DNA of 64,000 nt, taken from Deinococcus murrayi DSM 11303. Lineage in GTDB: Bacteria; Deinococcota; Deinococci; Deinococcales; Deinococcaceae. This document shows positions 49,801 through 57,531 of the stretch, in pieces. Position numbers and translations under genes: made by a program. The DNA is taken from assembly GCF_000482805.1 (NCBI RefSeq), contig NZ_AXWT01000001.1, positions 80,966-144,965 on the forward strand, read 5' to 3'. The first letter of the stretch is position 1, and each line of letters starts with the position of its first letter. The notes beneath the pieces were generated by a model, which was not told the DNA's origin, made no database searches, and saw only the letters and a list, made by a program, of their open reading frames with translations.

Positions 49801-52800
49801 AGGACAGCTCTCCCTTATAAGCGGTGAGGGCTTCGTCCCGGAGTTGGGGGGCACGCTGCGGCTGCGGCCCCTCGCCCTGCTGGAGGGGGCAACAGGCGAG
49901 GCGGCGGCAGAGGTCACCCTCGCCGGTCCCCTCACGGCCCCGCGCCTGACTGGGACCCTGGAGACACGGGCGGCGCAGGCCCTCGGTCTAAGACTCACGG
50001 ACACGCGGGGGGCCTTTGTGGGCACCCCGGCGGAAGTGCGTGGCACCCTGAGCCAGGGTGGGGAAACGGTGGCCACCCTGGAGGGCCAGCGCCTCACCCT
50101 CTCCGGCCTGCGGCTGGGAGTGGCGGGCGGCACCCTGCGGGCGAGCGGCAGCGCCCGCCTGGAGGGGGCTTCCCCGGCGGCGGACCTCACCCTGACGGCG
50201 GAGGGCGGGCTGGGGGGCACCCTGCAGGCGAGCTACGGGGCCGAGGCCCTCGCGCTGGCGGGCACCCTGGAGGCGGCGGGGGTGCGGGCGGCCCTGGACG
50301 TGGGGGCGAGCCGCCAGGCCGGATGGCGCGGCAGCGTGCGGGTGACGGGCGGCCCCAGCGGGGTGCTCACCCAACCCGCCCTCCTGCGGCTGAGCGGCCC
50401 CTGGGCGCGCCCGCAGGCGGCGGGCGAGGCCGGGGTGCTGGGGGCGGGGGCGCGGCTCGTGGCGACCCCCAGCGGGGTGCACCTGCGGCTGGTGGACGGC
50501 CCGGCGGCCCAGGCGAGCGGGGTGCTGGAGGTGCGCCCGGACCCGGCGGGCGAGTGGCGCTGGCTGGGCAGCGCGGCCCTCACCCGCCCCGAACTGGGCC
50601 TGAGCGTGACCCCCCGCGGCCCACTGGCCGACCCCCAGCTCACCCTCAGCCTGCGCCGGGGCGAGTGGCAGGCGGCGGGCGAAGCCAGCCGGGAAGCGGC
50701 AGCCCTCGACGTGTCGGACGGTGGGGGCCGCAGCGGAGCGCTGACCTGGGACGGCACGCGGCTGGGCGTGAACCTGCCGGGCCTGGACCTGGGGCGGCTG
50801 GGCCTCGCGGGGGTGACGGGCCGCCTTACCGCGACCGGGAGGGTCACGCCCAGAGACGGCGCGGGCCGGGTGGCCCTGCGGGTGACGGACGTGACCACTC
50901 CCGCCGAGCTGCCCTACCTGGGGGTGACCCTGGCGGGCGACCTCGACGGCGAGCTGACCCTGGCGAGCGGACGCCCCCGCCTCGGCGTGACCGCCGCTCT
51001 GCCCGCCGGAACGCTGAGCCTAGCGGCGGCGCAGGAGGACGCGGGCTGGACGGGCCGCCTGACCGGAAGCCTGCGGCGAGAGGGCGGCACCCTGACAGCG
51101 GATGTGACCGCGACGGGAGAAGGCCTGGGCGGAACCCTGGCCGCCGCCCGCTATCCCCTCGACCTGCCGGGGCTGGAGGGCCGCCCCGGCGAGGCGCGGC
51201 TGGACGGCGAGGTCGCCCTGCGGGGGCAGACCTTCGCGGCGGACCTGCGCGCCGTGAACACGGTGGGCGAGGCCCGCGTGACCGGGTCGGGGGGGCTGGC
51301 CGACGCCCTGCCCGCGCTGGAGCGGCTGGGCACCCTGCGCCCTACCGGGGAGGGCTACCGCCTGCGGGCGCGGCTCGACGGGGTCGACCTCGCCGAACTC
51401 GCCCTGGCCCCCGGCCTCGCGGGGCAGGTCAGCGGCGAGGCGACCCTGCGCGACGGCGGCGGCACGGCGGTGCTGAGCAGCCCGGCCCTGCGGCTTGGCC
51501 CGCAGCGCCTCCCCGCCCGCGTAGAGGGCACCCTGGCGGGCGGCGACTGGCGACTGCGCGGCTTCCTGGGCGAGAGCAGCTTCCTGGCCTCGCTGACGGG
51601 CGGAACGCTGGAGGGCCAGGCCACCCTGCAAGCGCTGCCGCTGGGGGCCGTCGTCGCGGCGGCGACCGGAACCCCGGTGGGCGAGGGCGTCGTGACGGGC
51701 GTGGCCCGCTTTGAGGTTCCGCTCGCCGACCCCCTGGCGGGGCGCGCCACCGTCGTGGCCGAGCGCATCCGAGTGACCGCGGTGACGGGCAGCGGGCCGC
51801 AGGCCGTCACCGAGACGCTGACCGGAACGGGCACCCTGGACTACGCGGACCGCGAGCTGCGGAGCGTGAATGTCCAGCTTGCCGGGGCCGGAACCTGGGA
51901 CGTGCGCGGGGGCTACAGCCGCGAGCGGGTGGACCTGCGAGCCAGCTTTGACGGCACCACCTTTACCCCGGTGCTGCGGCTGCTGCCGGGGCTGGCGGGC
52001 CTTGACCCCAGCCTCAAGGGGACGGTCACCCTGTCGGCGGCGGGCACCTATGACCGCCCCCGCGCCCTGCTGCGTGCTCAAAACCTCTCCGGAAGCGTAG
52101 CGGGCCTGAGCGTGCAGGTGCCGACCCTGGAGGGCGACCTGCCCGACTCCGGGGCCTTTCGCCTGAGCGGGCGCGTCCTGACGGGCGGGGTGCTGGGCAG
52201 TGACGGCATCCTGGAGGGACGCGGGCAGCTCACACTGGGGCGGCTGTCGGACACCACCCTCACCTTCCGGGGCCTGCTCGTGCCCCAGGGCTTGGGGCCG
52301 CTGCCGGGCAGCGTCGTGACCGTCGCTCAAGCCGCCGGAGAGCGCTGGACCGTGGAGGCGAGCAGCCGCACCCCCGCGGCGGCCACCGGACCCGCCGGGA
52401 CCCTGCGGCTGACGGGAACGCTGACTCCCCGCCTTGACCTCAGCCTCACCGCCCAGGGCTATGCCCTGCCCATCGCGGCGATTTCGGCCCGCGACAGCAG
52501 CCTCGACGCCGACTTGCGGCTCCTCGACGACGGCGCGGCGGTGCGGGTGAGCGGCGCGGCGTCCTTTGCGCGGCTGGTGCTGGGACGGGTGGACGCGGTG
52601 GCGACCCTGCCCCCGCCCGGCCAAAGCACCGCAGGCACGGACGGACGCCCCACCGACGCTTTCCCCTCGCCGCTGCCGCCCGAATACACGACCTTCCCGC
52701 CCGCCGGGTCAGCAGAGGGGGATGCCGCCGTGCCCGCCCCGGTGCGGCCCTTCCTGACGCGGCTGGTGTTCGAGGACATCCCCATTCGTGCTCCCGGCGG

Positions 52801-53665
52801 CATCCGGGTGGACGAGGCGCTTGCGCGGGCCGAGTTTGGCGGCGGGCTGGTGCTGTCGGGCACGGGGGCGCGGCCCCGGCTGACGGGCGACATCGTGGCC
52901 GAGCGCGGCAGCCTCTTCCTGCGCGAGAACGAGTTCGCCCTGCGAGAAGGCCGGGTGACCTTCGCCGGGGACGGCCTGTATCCGTCGTTCACCCTGAGTG
53001 CCGCCGGAACGGTTGCCGCCGTCACCACCCGGCAACGGGTGCCCGTGGTGCTGGACGTGCGCGGGCGCTTCGAGGCGCAGGCGAATGGCCGCGAGGTCCT
53101 CAACCTCCAGACCACCCTGAGCTGCGCGCCGGGCGCGAACGGGAACTGCACGGACCCCCTGACCCGCGCCCCCTACACCGAAGCGCAACTCTACGCGCTC
53201 GTCGCGACCGGAGTGCCGGACCTCGACGCCCTCCCGGACAACCTCGCCGCGCTGGGGACAAGCGCCCTCCAGACCGCCCTGAACATCTTTGTGCTGGGCG
53301 AGCTGGAGCGGAACGTGGCCCGCGCCCTGGGGCTGGACGTGTTCCGCCTGACGCCCAACCTCGCGGCGGAAAGCGGTGAGTTCGGGGCCACGATTACCCT
53401 GGGGTCGTACCTCACCCGGAACCTCTACCTGCAATACCAGGTCGACCTGACGGGCGAGGGCCTGCTGGACGCGACCTACACCACCCCCGACGGTCGCCTT
53501 TCTTTCCAGGTCAGCACCCCGCTGGGCCTGGGGTTGCAGGCGGTGCGCCCCTCTATCAGCGCGGCCTACAACTTCGGCCCCCGCAGCAGCGTGAGCGTGG
53601 GCGTCTCCAACGACGAGGACAGCACGACCTTCCGGTTTGGGGTGACGTACCGCTTTGGGCGGTAG
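43850..53665 (+). CDS. tamB: TamB-domain translocation/assembly module protein, giant
   Basis: 3271 residues, one of the longest proteins expected in a Deinococcus genome. An N-terminal membrane anchor (GGWGLLLLAALLGLAGWFGP, near residue 19-38) is followed by roughly 2900 residues of repetitive beta-strand sequence with alternating Gly/Leu/Arg/Thr (for example LTGTPRDLRARVTEGVAG), expected to form a long hydrophobic-groove beta-taco bridging the envelope. The C-terminal DUF490/TamB domain contains LGSYLTRNLYLQYQVDL and VSTPLGLGLQAVRP, ending TFRFGVTYRFGR. TamB-like proteins transport phospholipids or assemble outer-membrane proteins. GTG 43850 is the only in-frame start; no Shine-Dalgarno. 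A palindromic repeat terminates it. Confidence 0.92.
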   Translation: MTPPPPAPHPPRSRSRRGGWGLLLLAALLGLAGWFGPSLLGQWALRQWGGDVLTAEGVGGRLWAPGLRGARLKLPGLDGTADEASVRVTGVDPRTRTLRLDVAVRGGAVNLRLGDLLRGGSAAEEGSGESGWRVVLGGVDVQDTRVNVDGTGLNVPSGRFQVSPLPNGRLAVRGQTRQGDLNAAVTVREGQLGNRFVLDLDADARIINHYWPGVTGGRIRGQYAVGGGEPLRGDLRVLGGSLQVPEAPFVTVRGIEGTFTQRHHQLTLQLAGEGWDGPVTARATADTHEKRWDAAAEATPRVAALARALGMSDGGAGTLHLRATAGGWETAEVQAEARSAGGRFAGIPFQSLRASYAFASPPRRGEPPLANTLRLQAATQLGGEQTLAGEWFFGRAGRATWAGDLAGKPLAVRAEVDAQSLVTLRGEGLGGPLSGRYSLRTQALTATLNPTYAAASARVALTGTPRDLRARVTEGVAGPFRLVGTARLSAAGLRADLGAARLNLGPDFRGHWTVQDLRGGGVTLSGGGTLNLREGLLGGTLAADVPGVTGTLRGPVALDLPRQRGTFAPNGQRLVWNGDAFTLTARELAVAGGARVSGTATVTAARQVTGTLRARGGGYDLTATGRGDFADLRGTAGDVRVSARTVLAPDFRTVAQVEGADIAGEFALEGDGVRFALTTAAPGGERGTARGVLAGERWDASGRVNLAALRPLVGLPDLAGTLDLALAGTGGTARVEARAGGAAVAGLLTRRGGEVTGDLRGTFADAAAQLRGRVYPDVAAAGPLRWRGQLLAATITGPYGDLRARLSGRTVPLTGAGVTLPGQAVNLTATLTPRLAAEGTWGDLRLGYDARTGRVTAEGSQPLTAFGRSGRVQGRATWGPGFAGEVRARGTLEGGYALSLAGPWRALAVTAGGPGGLRASGTASVGPDGPAAASYDLRVRGPLEGLYVDGRVRGAGTEPRGTLDVFDGAGGAARVTLRGLSDFDVRARQLTLAGLPLAGDLTARGGQLSGTLSAGPLRLVARGGRVDAAGELAGHRLRARGRLTLPSRLEDLRVDVVGPLLTATATGNADALRGSVRLREQSFGADATRLVLPAQTFPLEATLTGPRVTVGGLNYAAGRWGGELALRYALGGRPGSVALRGGGKTLAALPSGPIGGRVNLLPALGGQLHTALSPLLSPLPAEVRRGLVAGLLVADVRPESAALRSSGTRYLGEPLALRGAVTWRGSVRASGELTHPGTRLPFAYDGRDLRVHGAVLDALALRPLVEATGQITANLTVPGLDLSRATGRADVRLTAAGQSATGAVILTRGQLAGDLQSDLGGRALRVRGPLYPRAEAELTFGELRGTLRGDAARTLTLRAAGRYEGQAVDLTAVGQALTGPGASATLRGTVAGGSVALDLRRLPNDWAVTGGVDLPDLAPLTGTAGRVRAGVGGTLRRLRLEAEGEAAGVSFRAPATLAAGALRVEGATGTLPEGLGTFQASGSVLPELRLNAGVTLQGPLPGEYAAEVGGALGKPDVRVAGVLASGAQGLQAAGTRVTGRLFGADWRAELAGEALAGGLRGRLGTGALGGLLAARLRVQAPYLAGETRVQLDGETAWHARTGWDGDLRATGTLPGGALDARLTGAGPLALSASIGPARVTGTLPADLPRRPGGTLDLAAFDVGALWGRAEQLRVTGRATLEGASWAGAGATFTGRLEDAGGDLTGDLGASYRAGNGSLRLAGERLAGGGTLEGGRYRLGVRADPVRLARLLPPAWDVDALTFAGTLEASGSLASGPERVQVRNLALRGEQGEAGPFSLYGRATLSRVPGAPQRLDAELDGSLRGGLLRARGALPEGVRVTVRDVDARAFGAGQVESDLLLTGTLSDVRVSGEMAARAADFEALATLAGPLRDARAHARLTLKGEERSGLLYADLRDLDLTAGTVRGRVYGTAQQGQESLTLDLAGTWPQLAGTATARVSGLPAPLTLRGDGRGGYALAAGALGEGQLSLISGEGFVPELGGTLRLRPLALLEGATGEAAAEVTLAGPLTAPRLTGTLETRAAQALGLRLTDTRGAFVGTPAEVRGTLSQGGETVATLEGQRLTLSGLRLGVAGGTLRASGSARLEGASPAADLTLTAEGGLGGTLQASYGAEALALAGTLEAAGVRAALDVGASRQAGWRGSVRVTGGPSGVLTQPALLRLSGPWARPQAAGEAGVLGAGARLVATPSGVHLRLVDGPAAQASGVLEVRPDPAGEWRWLGSAALTRPELGLSVTPRGPLADPQLTLSLRRGEWQAAGEASREAAALDVSDGGGRSGALTWDGTRLGVNLPGLDLGRLGLAGVTGRLTATGRVTPRDGAGRVALRVTDVTTPAELPYLGVTLAGDLDGELTLASGRPRLGVTAALPAGTLSLAAAQEDAGWTGRLTGSLRREGGTLTADVTATGEGLGGTLAAARYPLDLPGLEGRPGEARLDGEVALRGQTFAADLRAVNTVGEARVTGSGGLADALPALERLGTLRPTGEGYRLRARLDGVDLAELALAPGLAGQVSGEATLRDGGGTAVLSSPALRLGPQRLPARVEGTLAGGDWRLRGFLGESSFLASLTGGTLEGQATLQALPLGAVVAAATGTPVGEGVVTGVARFEVPLADPLAGRATVVAERIRVTAVTGSGPQAVTETLTGTGTLDYADRELRSVNVQLAGAGTWDVRGGYSRERVDLRASFDGTTFTPVLRLLPGLAGLDPSLKGTVTLSAAGTYDRPRALLRAQNLSGSVAGLSVQVPTLEGDLPDSGAFRLSGRVLTGGVLGSDGILEGRGQLTLGRLSDTTLTFRGLLVPQGLGPLPGSVVTVAQAAGERWTVEASSRTPAAATGPAGTLRLTGTLTPRLDLSLTAQGYALPIAAISARDSSLDADLRLLDDGAAVRVSGAASFARLVLGRVDAVATLPPPGQSTAGTDGRPTDAFPSPLPPEYTTFPPAGSAEGDAAVPAPVRPFLTRLVFEDIPIRAPGGIRVDEALARAEFGGGLVLSGTGARPRLTGDIVAERGSLFLRENEFALREGRVTFAGDGLYPSFTLSAAGTVAAVTTRQRVPVVLDVRGRFEAQANGREVLNLQTTLSCAPGANGNCTDPLTRAPYTEAQLYALVATGVPDLDALPDNLAALGTSALQTALNIFVLGELERNVARALGLDVFRLTPNLAAESGEFGATITLGSYLTRNLYLQYQVDLTGEGLLDATYTTPDGRLSFQVSTPLGLGLQAVRPSISAAYNFGPRSSVSVGVSNDEDSTTFRFGVTYRFGR

Positions 53666-53671
53666 GTGGAC

Positions 53672-53768
53672 AAGCTTCCAGTCGCCAGCTTCCAGCGGCC
53701 AGCAGCAAAGCAAACGCCCCAGGCTGAAGCCGGGGCGTTGTTGCTGGAAGCTGGGTGCTGGAGGCTTA
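53672..53768. repeat. Intergenic palindromic repeat, family A, copy 4, with strong terminator
   Basis: AACGCCCC (53713-53720) and GGGGCGTT (53732-53739) form a perfect 8-bp stem with inner GGC/GCC. Outer arms CCAGCTTCCAGC and GCTGGAAGCTGG extend the palindrome over nearly 100 bp between the tamB stop and the convergent gene stop. Confidence 0.85.
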
Positions 53769-54224
53769 GCGGCTGACCGTCCCGCTCACCCGCGGCTCCA
53801 GCGCATACAGCGCTACCACCGCGACAAGGGTACCCACCCAGCCGGGAGCCGAGCCGAGGTCGAGTTCAAAGGCGCGGCCCAGCACCGTGCTGCCGAGCTG
53901 CCCGCTGAGCTTCTCGCCCTGCTGCTGGGCGACGATGTTCCAGCCCACGATGGGTTCACCGAGAAAGCCGGTCACGCGGTCTACGCCGCGCAGCACCAGC
54001 TTTTGCCCCCCGACGTGGCCACGCAGCTCGCCTTCTTCCAGCTCAATGCGAACGCTTTCGGTGCCAACGGTGCCCTGCACGCCGCGCTCGGTGATTTCGA
54101 GGTTGATGTCCTTGCCGTAGAGGTTGCCGCCTGCGCGGCCAGAGATGCGGTCGCCATCGATGGCGCAGCGAACGTGAAAGCCGTTCGCCCCGCCGAGGCG
54201 GCCCTTGATGAGGTCTTCACTCAT
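53766..54224 (-). CDS. Small membrane-anchored protein of unknown function
   Basis: 152 residues. The first 120 are beta-rich with repeated glycine turns (GRLGGANGFHVRCAIDGDR, GNLYGKDINLEITERGVQG, LRGHVGGQKLVLRGVD), and a single hydrophobic helix (GWVGTLVAVVALYALEP) lies near the C-terminus. No family recognised. TATACT (54232-54237 complementary) lies 7 bases before ATG 54224, which decides this start over a longer open frame. Confidence 0.7.
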   Translation of the reverse strand: MSEDLIKGRLGGANGFHVRCAIDGDRISGRAGGNLYGKDINLEITERGVQGTVGTESVRIELEEGELRGHVGGQKLVLRGVDRVTGFLGEPIVGWNIVAQQQGEKLSGQLGSTVLGRAFELDLGSAPGWVGTLVAVVALYALEPRVSGTVSR

Positions 54225-54237
54225 GCCGGGGAGTATA

Positions 54238-54429
54238 GCGGGGCAGGGGGCGCTCACACGCCGGGAGTGGGGAGTAAGAAAGGCGGCGTACGGCCAGGTC
54301 AATGCGCAGGGACTGGTGGGGAGCCAGAACAGAACGGCTCGGCGCACCTCATCCCCCCGGCAACCACGTGGGTCCCACACCCTCAAGCCCCCACCCCCCA
54401 CTTCCTACTTCCCACTGCCTACTGACCGC
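54238..54429. repeat. Intergenic repeat region, family C
   Basis: 192 bp without a gene. AGTGGGGAGTAAGAAAG (from 54266) is inversely repeated by CACTTCCTACTTCCCACT (54400-54417), with about 14 of 17 positions complementary. This is a third word family distinct from A and B. No promoter was recognised here beyond the -10 of the small membrane gene. Confidence 0.5.
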
Positions 54430-56508
54430 TCACCGCTTCCCACGAACCATGCCCACCCGCTCGAAATACTCCCGCCGCCGCAGCAGCGGCCCGCCCACGC
54501 CCAGCCGCACCCGGCCCACGTTCCAGCGCTCGAAGAGAATCCGCAGCGCTCCGCCCAGCAGCGCCGCCCCATACCACGCGGGGGGCGGGGCCGAGAAGCG
54601 CAGCGTCTCGCCGTCCCAGGCGAGGTGGGGGCACGTCTCGTCGTGGGCGGCCCAGACCATCCCGCCCCGCTCACCAAGGCGCTGCGCACGCACCCGCAGC
54701 GGCCCCTCGCGGACCTCCGCGTCGTACTGCGGCGCAGCGTAGGCTTCGGCGTAGAGGTCGTAGAGGTGGTGCTGGAGGCGGTGGGCCTGCGCCCGCAAGC
54801 GGGCCTCCTCGCGGCCCGTCAGGGTGCCGGGGGGGGCGTCGAGGTGGCGGCGTACCTCCGCAAGCTGGTTCTCGACGTGCACGAGCCGCTGCCGGGGGGT
54901 GGGGGGTGGCGGTGGAGGCGGCGGGTCGCCCGCGAGGGTGCGGGCGGGGTCGGCGTACTCGCGGCTGCCCCAGCCCAGCGGTTCGCGAAGTTGGCCGTCC
55001 TCGATCACCCACAGGCGGTTGGCGACCTCGCGGGCAAAGCGGCGGTCGTGGGTCACGATGACGACCGCACCGCCATAGGCGTGGACGGCCCCCTCCAGCG
55101 CCTGCAATGCCTCCACGTCGAGGTGGTTGGTGGGTTCGTCCAGCAGCAGCAGGTCCGAGCGCAGCGCACTCACGAGGGCGAGGCCCGCCCGCGCCCGCTC
55201 GCCGCCCGACAGCACCTCCGGGGGCTTGGGCCAGTCGTCGGCGGTGAATCCGGCGCGGCCCAGCAGCGCCGGTGCCCGCCCCCCGAAGCGGCGCTCAAAC
55301 TGTGCCCGCAGCCCCTCGCCGGGGGTCAGGCCGTGCCAGGTCTGGTCGAGGAAAGCGACCGTGACGCCCGTGCCGACCCGCAGCACGGGGTCGGGGGGGC
55401 CGGGGTCGGGGGCGAGGTCGCCCGCGAGCAGGCGCATCAAGGTGGTCTTGCCCGTGCCATTCGCGCCCATCAGGGCCACCCGGTCGCCCTGTCGCAGCCG
55501 AAAGGCTGCGCCGCGCAAGACCTCGCGCTCGCCGTAGCTCTTGGAGAGGTGCTCTCCCCAGGCGACCAGGGGTGCCCGCGCCGTGCCCGCGAGCAGGCGC
55601 ATCCGCAGTTGCCGCTCTGGGAGGGGCGCTTCGGGGATGACCACGCGCCCCGCCCGTGTCCTGAGGGCGCGGGCCGGGCGGCCCCACTCGTCGAGGCGCT
55701 CGGCGCTGCCGCTCAGGCGGGCGGCTTCCCGCTGGCCCAGGCGGGCGGCCCTGGCCTGGGTGCGCCGCTCCAGCTCGCGCAGGTCGCGGGCGCGGGAGTA
55801 GCCGCCGGGATACTCGCGGGCCTCGCCGCCCTCCAGCCACAGGCTGCGGGTCGCCACAGCGTCCAGAAAGTCGCGGTCGTGGCTGGTGAGGAGCACCCCG
55901 CCCCGGAAGTCGCGCAGCCAGCCTTCGAGCCATTCGCGCATCCGGATATCGAGGTGATTGGTCGGCTCGTCGAGGAGCAGCAGGTCCGGTTCCTGCACGA
56001 GAGCGAGGGCCAGCGCCAGCCGGGTGCGCTCTCCGCCCGACAGGGTGGCCGCCTCCCGGTGCAGGAAGCGGGAGAGGTCGAGCATCCCCAGCACCCGTGC
56101 GGCGCGGGCGGGCCAGCGGAAGGCGTCGGCGTCCTCCAAGCGGGCGTGCAGCGCGGTCCATTCGGCCAGCCGCGCCGGGTCGCCGAGGTCGGCCTCCAGC
56201 GCGAGCAGCTCGGCTTCCAGGGCGCGGTAGGGGTGCGCCGCGTCCACGAGGTCGCGCACGGTCAGGCCGGGCGGGAACACGTGGTGCTGGGCGAGCACCG
56301 CCAGCCGCATCCCCCCGCGCCGCCACAGGGTCCCCTCTTCCGGCACGATCTCCCCGGTCAGCACCCGCAGCAGGGTGGTCTTGCCCGCCCCGTTGCGCCC
56401 CAGCAGGGCGAGGCGGTCGCCGGGAGCCACCGCGAGCGATACCCCGCGCAAGACCGCCCGCTCCCCAAAGGTGACGGAGAGCGAATGGGCGGTCAGGAGG
56501 GGCGGCAC
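54430..56508 (-). CDS. ABC-F family ATPase with unusual C-terminal extension
   Basis: 692 residues. Two nucleotide-binding domains: Walker A GRNGAGKTT (near 37) and GANGTGKTT (near 340), signatures LSGGERTRLALALAL and LSGGERARAGLALV, Walker B LLLLDEPTNHLD twice. ABC-F proteins act on the ribosome (translation factors, antibiotic protection). After a polyproline run (near 510) there is a coiled coil (RQRLVHVENQLAEVRRHL) and then about 100 residues, with WAAHDETCPHLAWDGETL and ILFERWNVGRVRLGVGG, that I do not recognise. GTG 56508 is the start, since TAGCCT lies 7 bases before it. Confidence 0.9.
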   Translation of the reverse strand: MPPLLTAHSLSVTFGERAVLRGVSLAVAPGDRLALLGRNGAGKTTLLRVLTGEIVPEEGTLWRRGGMRLAVLAQHHVFPPGLTVRDLVDAAHPYRALEAELLALEADLGDPARLAEWTALHARLEDADAFRWPARAARVLGMLDLSRFLHREAATLSGGERTRLALALALVQEPDLLLLDEPTNHLDIRMREWLEGWLRDFRGGVLLTSHDRDFLDAVATRSLWLEGGEAREYPGGYSRARDLRELERRTQARAARLGQREAARLSGSAERLDEWGRPARALRTRAGRVVIPEAPLPERQLRMRLLAGTARAPLVAWGEHLSKSYGEREVLRGAAFRLRQGDRVALMGANGTGKTTLMRLLAGDLAPDPGPPDPVLRVGTGVTVAFLDQTWHGLTPGEGLRAQFERRFGGRAPALLGRAGFTADDWPKPPEVLSGGERARAGLALVSALRSDLLLLDEPTNHLDVEALQALEGAVHAYGGAVVIVTHDRRFAREVANRLWVIEDGQLREPLGWGSREYADPARTLAGDPPPPPPPPTPRQRLVHVENQLAEVRRHLDAPPGTLTGREEARLRAQAHRLQHHLYDLYAEAYAAPQYDAEVREGPLRVRAQRLGERGGMVWAAHDETCPHLAWDGETLRFSAPPPAWYGAALLGGALRILFERWNVGRVRLGVGGPLLRRREYFERVGMVRGKR

Positions 56509-56515
56509 GGGAGGG

Positions 56516-56564
56516 AGGCTAGCAGAGGGAAGAGTCCCAGAACGGTCGGGCCGCCCGCTATCAT
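56516..56564. promoter_or_regulatory. Divergent leaderless -10 elements of abc-F and trhO
   Basis: TAGCCT (minus strand, 56521-56516) and TATCAT (plus strand, 56559-56564) lie 7 and 6 bases before the two GTG starts. The entire divergent promoter region is only 62 bp. Confidence 0.75.
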
Positions 56565-56570
56565 CCCCCG

Positions 56571-57473
56571 GTGCCCTTCCCCGCCCCCTCCCCGGCAACC
56601 TGGGTCGTCGCCGCCCTCTACCAGTTCCGCTCGCTGGAGGACCCCGCCGGGCTGCGGGGCGACCTGTGGCAGCTCGTGACCCGGCTGGGGCTGTGCGGCA
56701 CCCTCATCGTCGCGCCGGAGGGCATCAACGGGACTGTGGCCGGGTCGCGGGAGAGCATCGACCGGCTGCACGCCTTCTTGCGAGAGGCGGGCTTTGACCG
56801 GTTGGAATACAAGGAGTCCGCGAGCGAGGAGCGGCCCTTTCGGCGGCTCAAGGTGCGGCTCAAGCGCGAAATCGTGACGATGGGCGTGCCCGTGCAGCCG
56901 CTCACGCAGGTCGGAGAGTCCCTGACGCCCGCGGGGTGGAATGCGCTGCTGGACGACCCCGGCGTGCTCGTCCTCGATACCCGCAACCGCTACGAGGTGC
57001 AGGCCGGGACCTTTCGGGGGGCGGTGAATCCGGAGCTGGATTCTTTCCGCGAGTTTCCGGCGTGGGTAGAAGCGCACCGCGAGGAACTCGCGGGCCGCCG
57101 CATCGCCATGTTCTGCACCGGGGGCATCCGCTGCGAGAAGTCCACCAGCCTGCTGCGGGCGCTGGGGTTTGAGGACGTCTTTCACCTGCGGGGCGGCATC
57201 CTGCGGTACTTGGAGGAGGTCCCCGCTGGGCAGAGCCGCTCGGAAGGCGAGTGCTTCGTCTTCGACCGCCGGGTAACGGTCGGGCACGGCCTGGCCCCCG
57301 GCACCGCGCAAATGTGCCACTCCTGCGGCTGGCCCCTGACCTCGGAGGACACTGCGCACCCCCACTTTGAGCCGGGTGTGAGCTGCCACCACTGCTTCGG
57401 GACGACGACCCCGGCGCAAAAGGCCGCCTTTCGCGAGCGTCATCGGCAGTACAGAGCGGCGGGGCAGGCTTAA
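56571..57473 (+). CDS. trhO: tRNA uridine(34) hydroxylase TrhO (rhodanese-like)
   Basis: TrhO (YceA) hydroxylates U34 of tRNA using oxygen. The 300 residues have VVAALYQFRSLEDPAGL and LCGTLIVAPEGINGTVAGS near the start, then a rhodanese domain with VLDTRNRYEVQAGTF and the active-site loop MFCTGGIRCEKST (Cys near 180). A C-terminal cysteine set CHSCGWPLT and CHHCF suggests a zinc site. GTG 56571 is 6 bases after TATCAT, a leaderless GTG start. Divergent from the ABC-F gene. Confidence 0.92.
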   Translation: MPFPAPSPATWVVAALYQFRSLEDPAGLRGDLWQLVTRLGLCGTLIVAPEGINGTVAGSRESIDRLHAFLREAGFDRLEYKESASEERPFRRLKVRLKREIVTMGVPVQPLTQVGESLTPAGWNALLDDPGVLVLDTRNRYEVQAGTFRGAVNPELDSFREFPAWVEAHREELAGRRIAMFCTGGIRCEKSTSLLRALGFEDVFHLRGGILRYLEEVPAGQSRSEGECFVFDRRVTVGHGLAPGTAQMCHSCGWPLTSEDTAHPHFEPGVSCHHCFGTTTPAQKAAFRERHRQYRAAGQA

Positions 57474-57482
57474 CCCGAAGGC

Positions 57483-57508
57483 AAAAAAACCCCGGCGCGG
57501 GGCCGGGG
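57483..57508 (-). terminator. Intrinsic terminator of hsp20
   Basis: On the minus strand CCCCGGC/GCCGGGG (7 bp, 5-base loop) is followed by seven T residues (AAAAAAA 57483-57489). It is also placed to receive trhO transcripts from the opposite side. Confidence 0.88.
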
Positions 57509-57531
57509 CATCTGCCTCAGGATGGGGGGGG

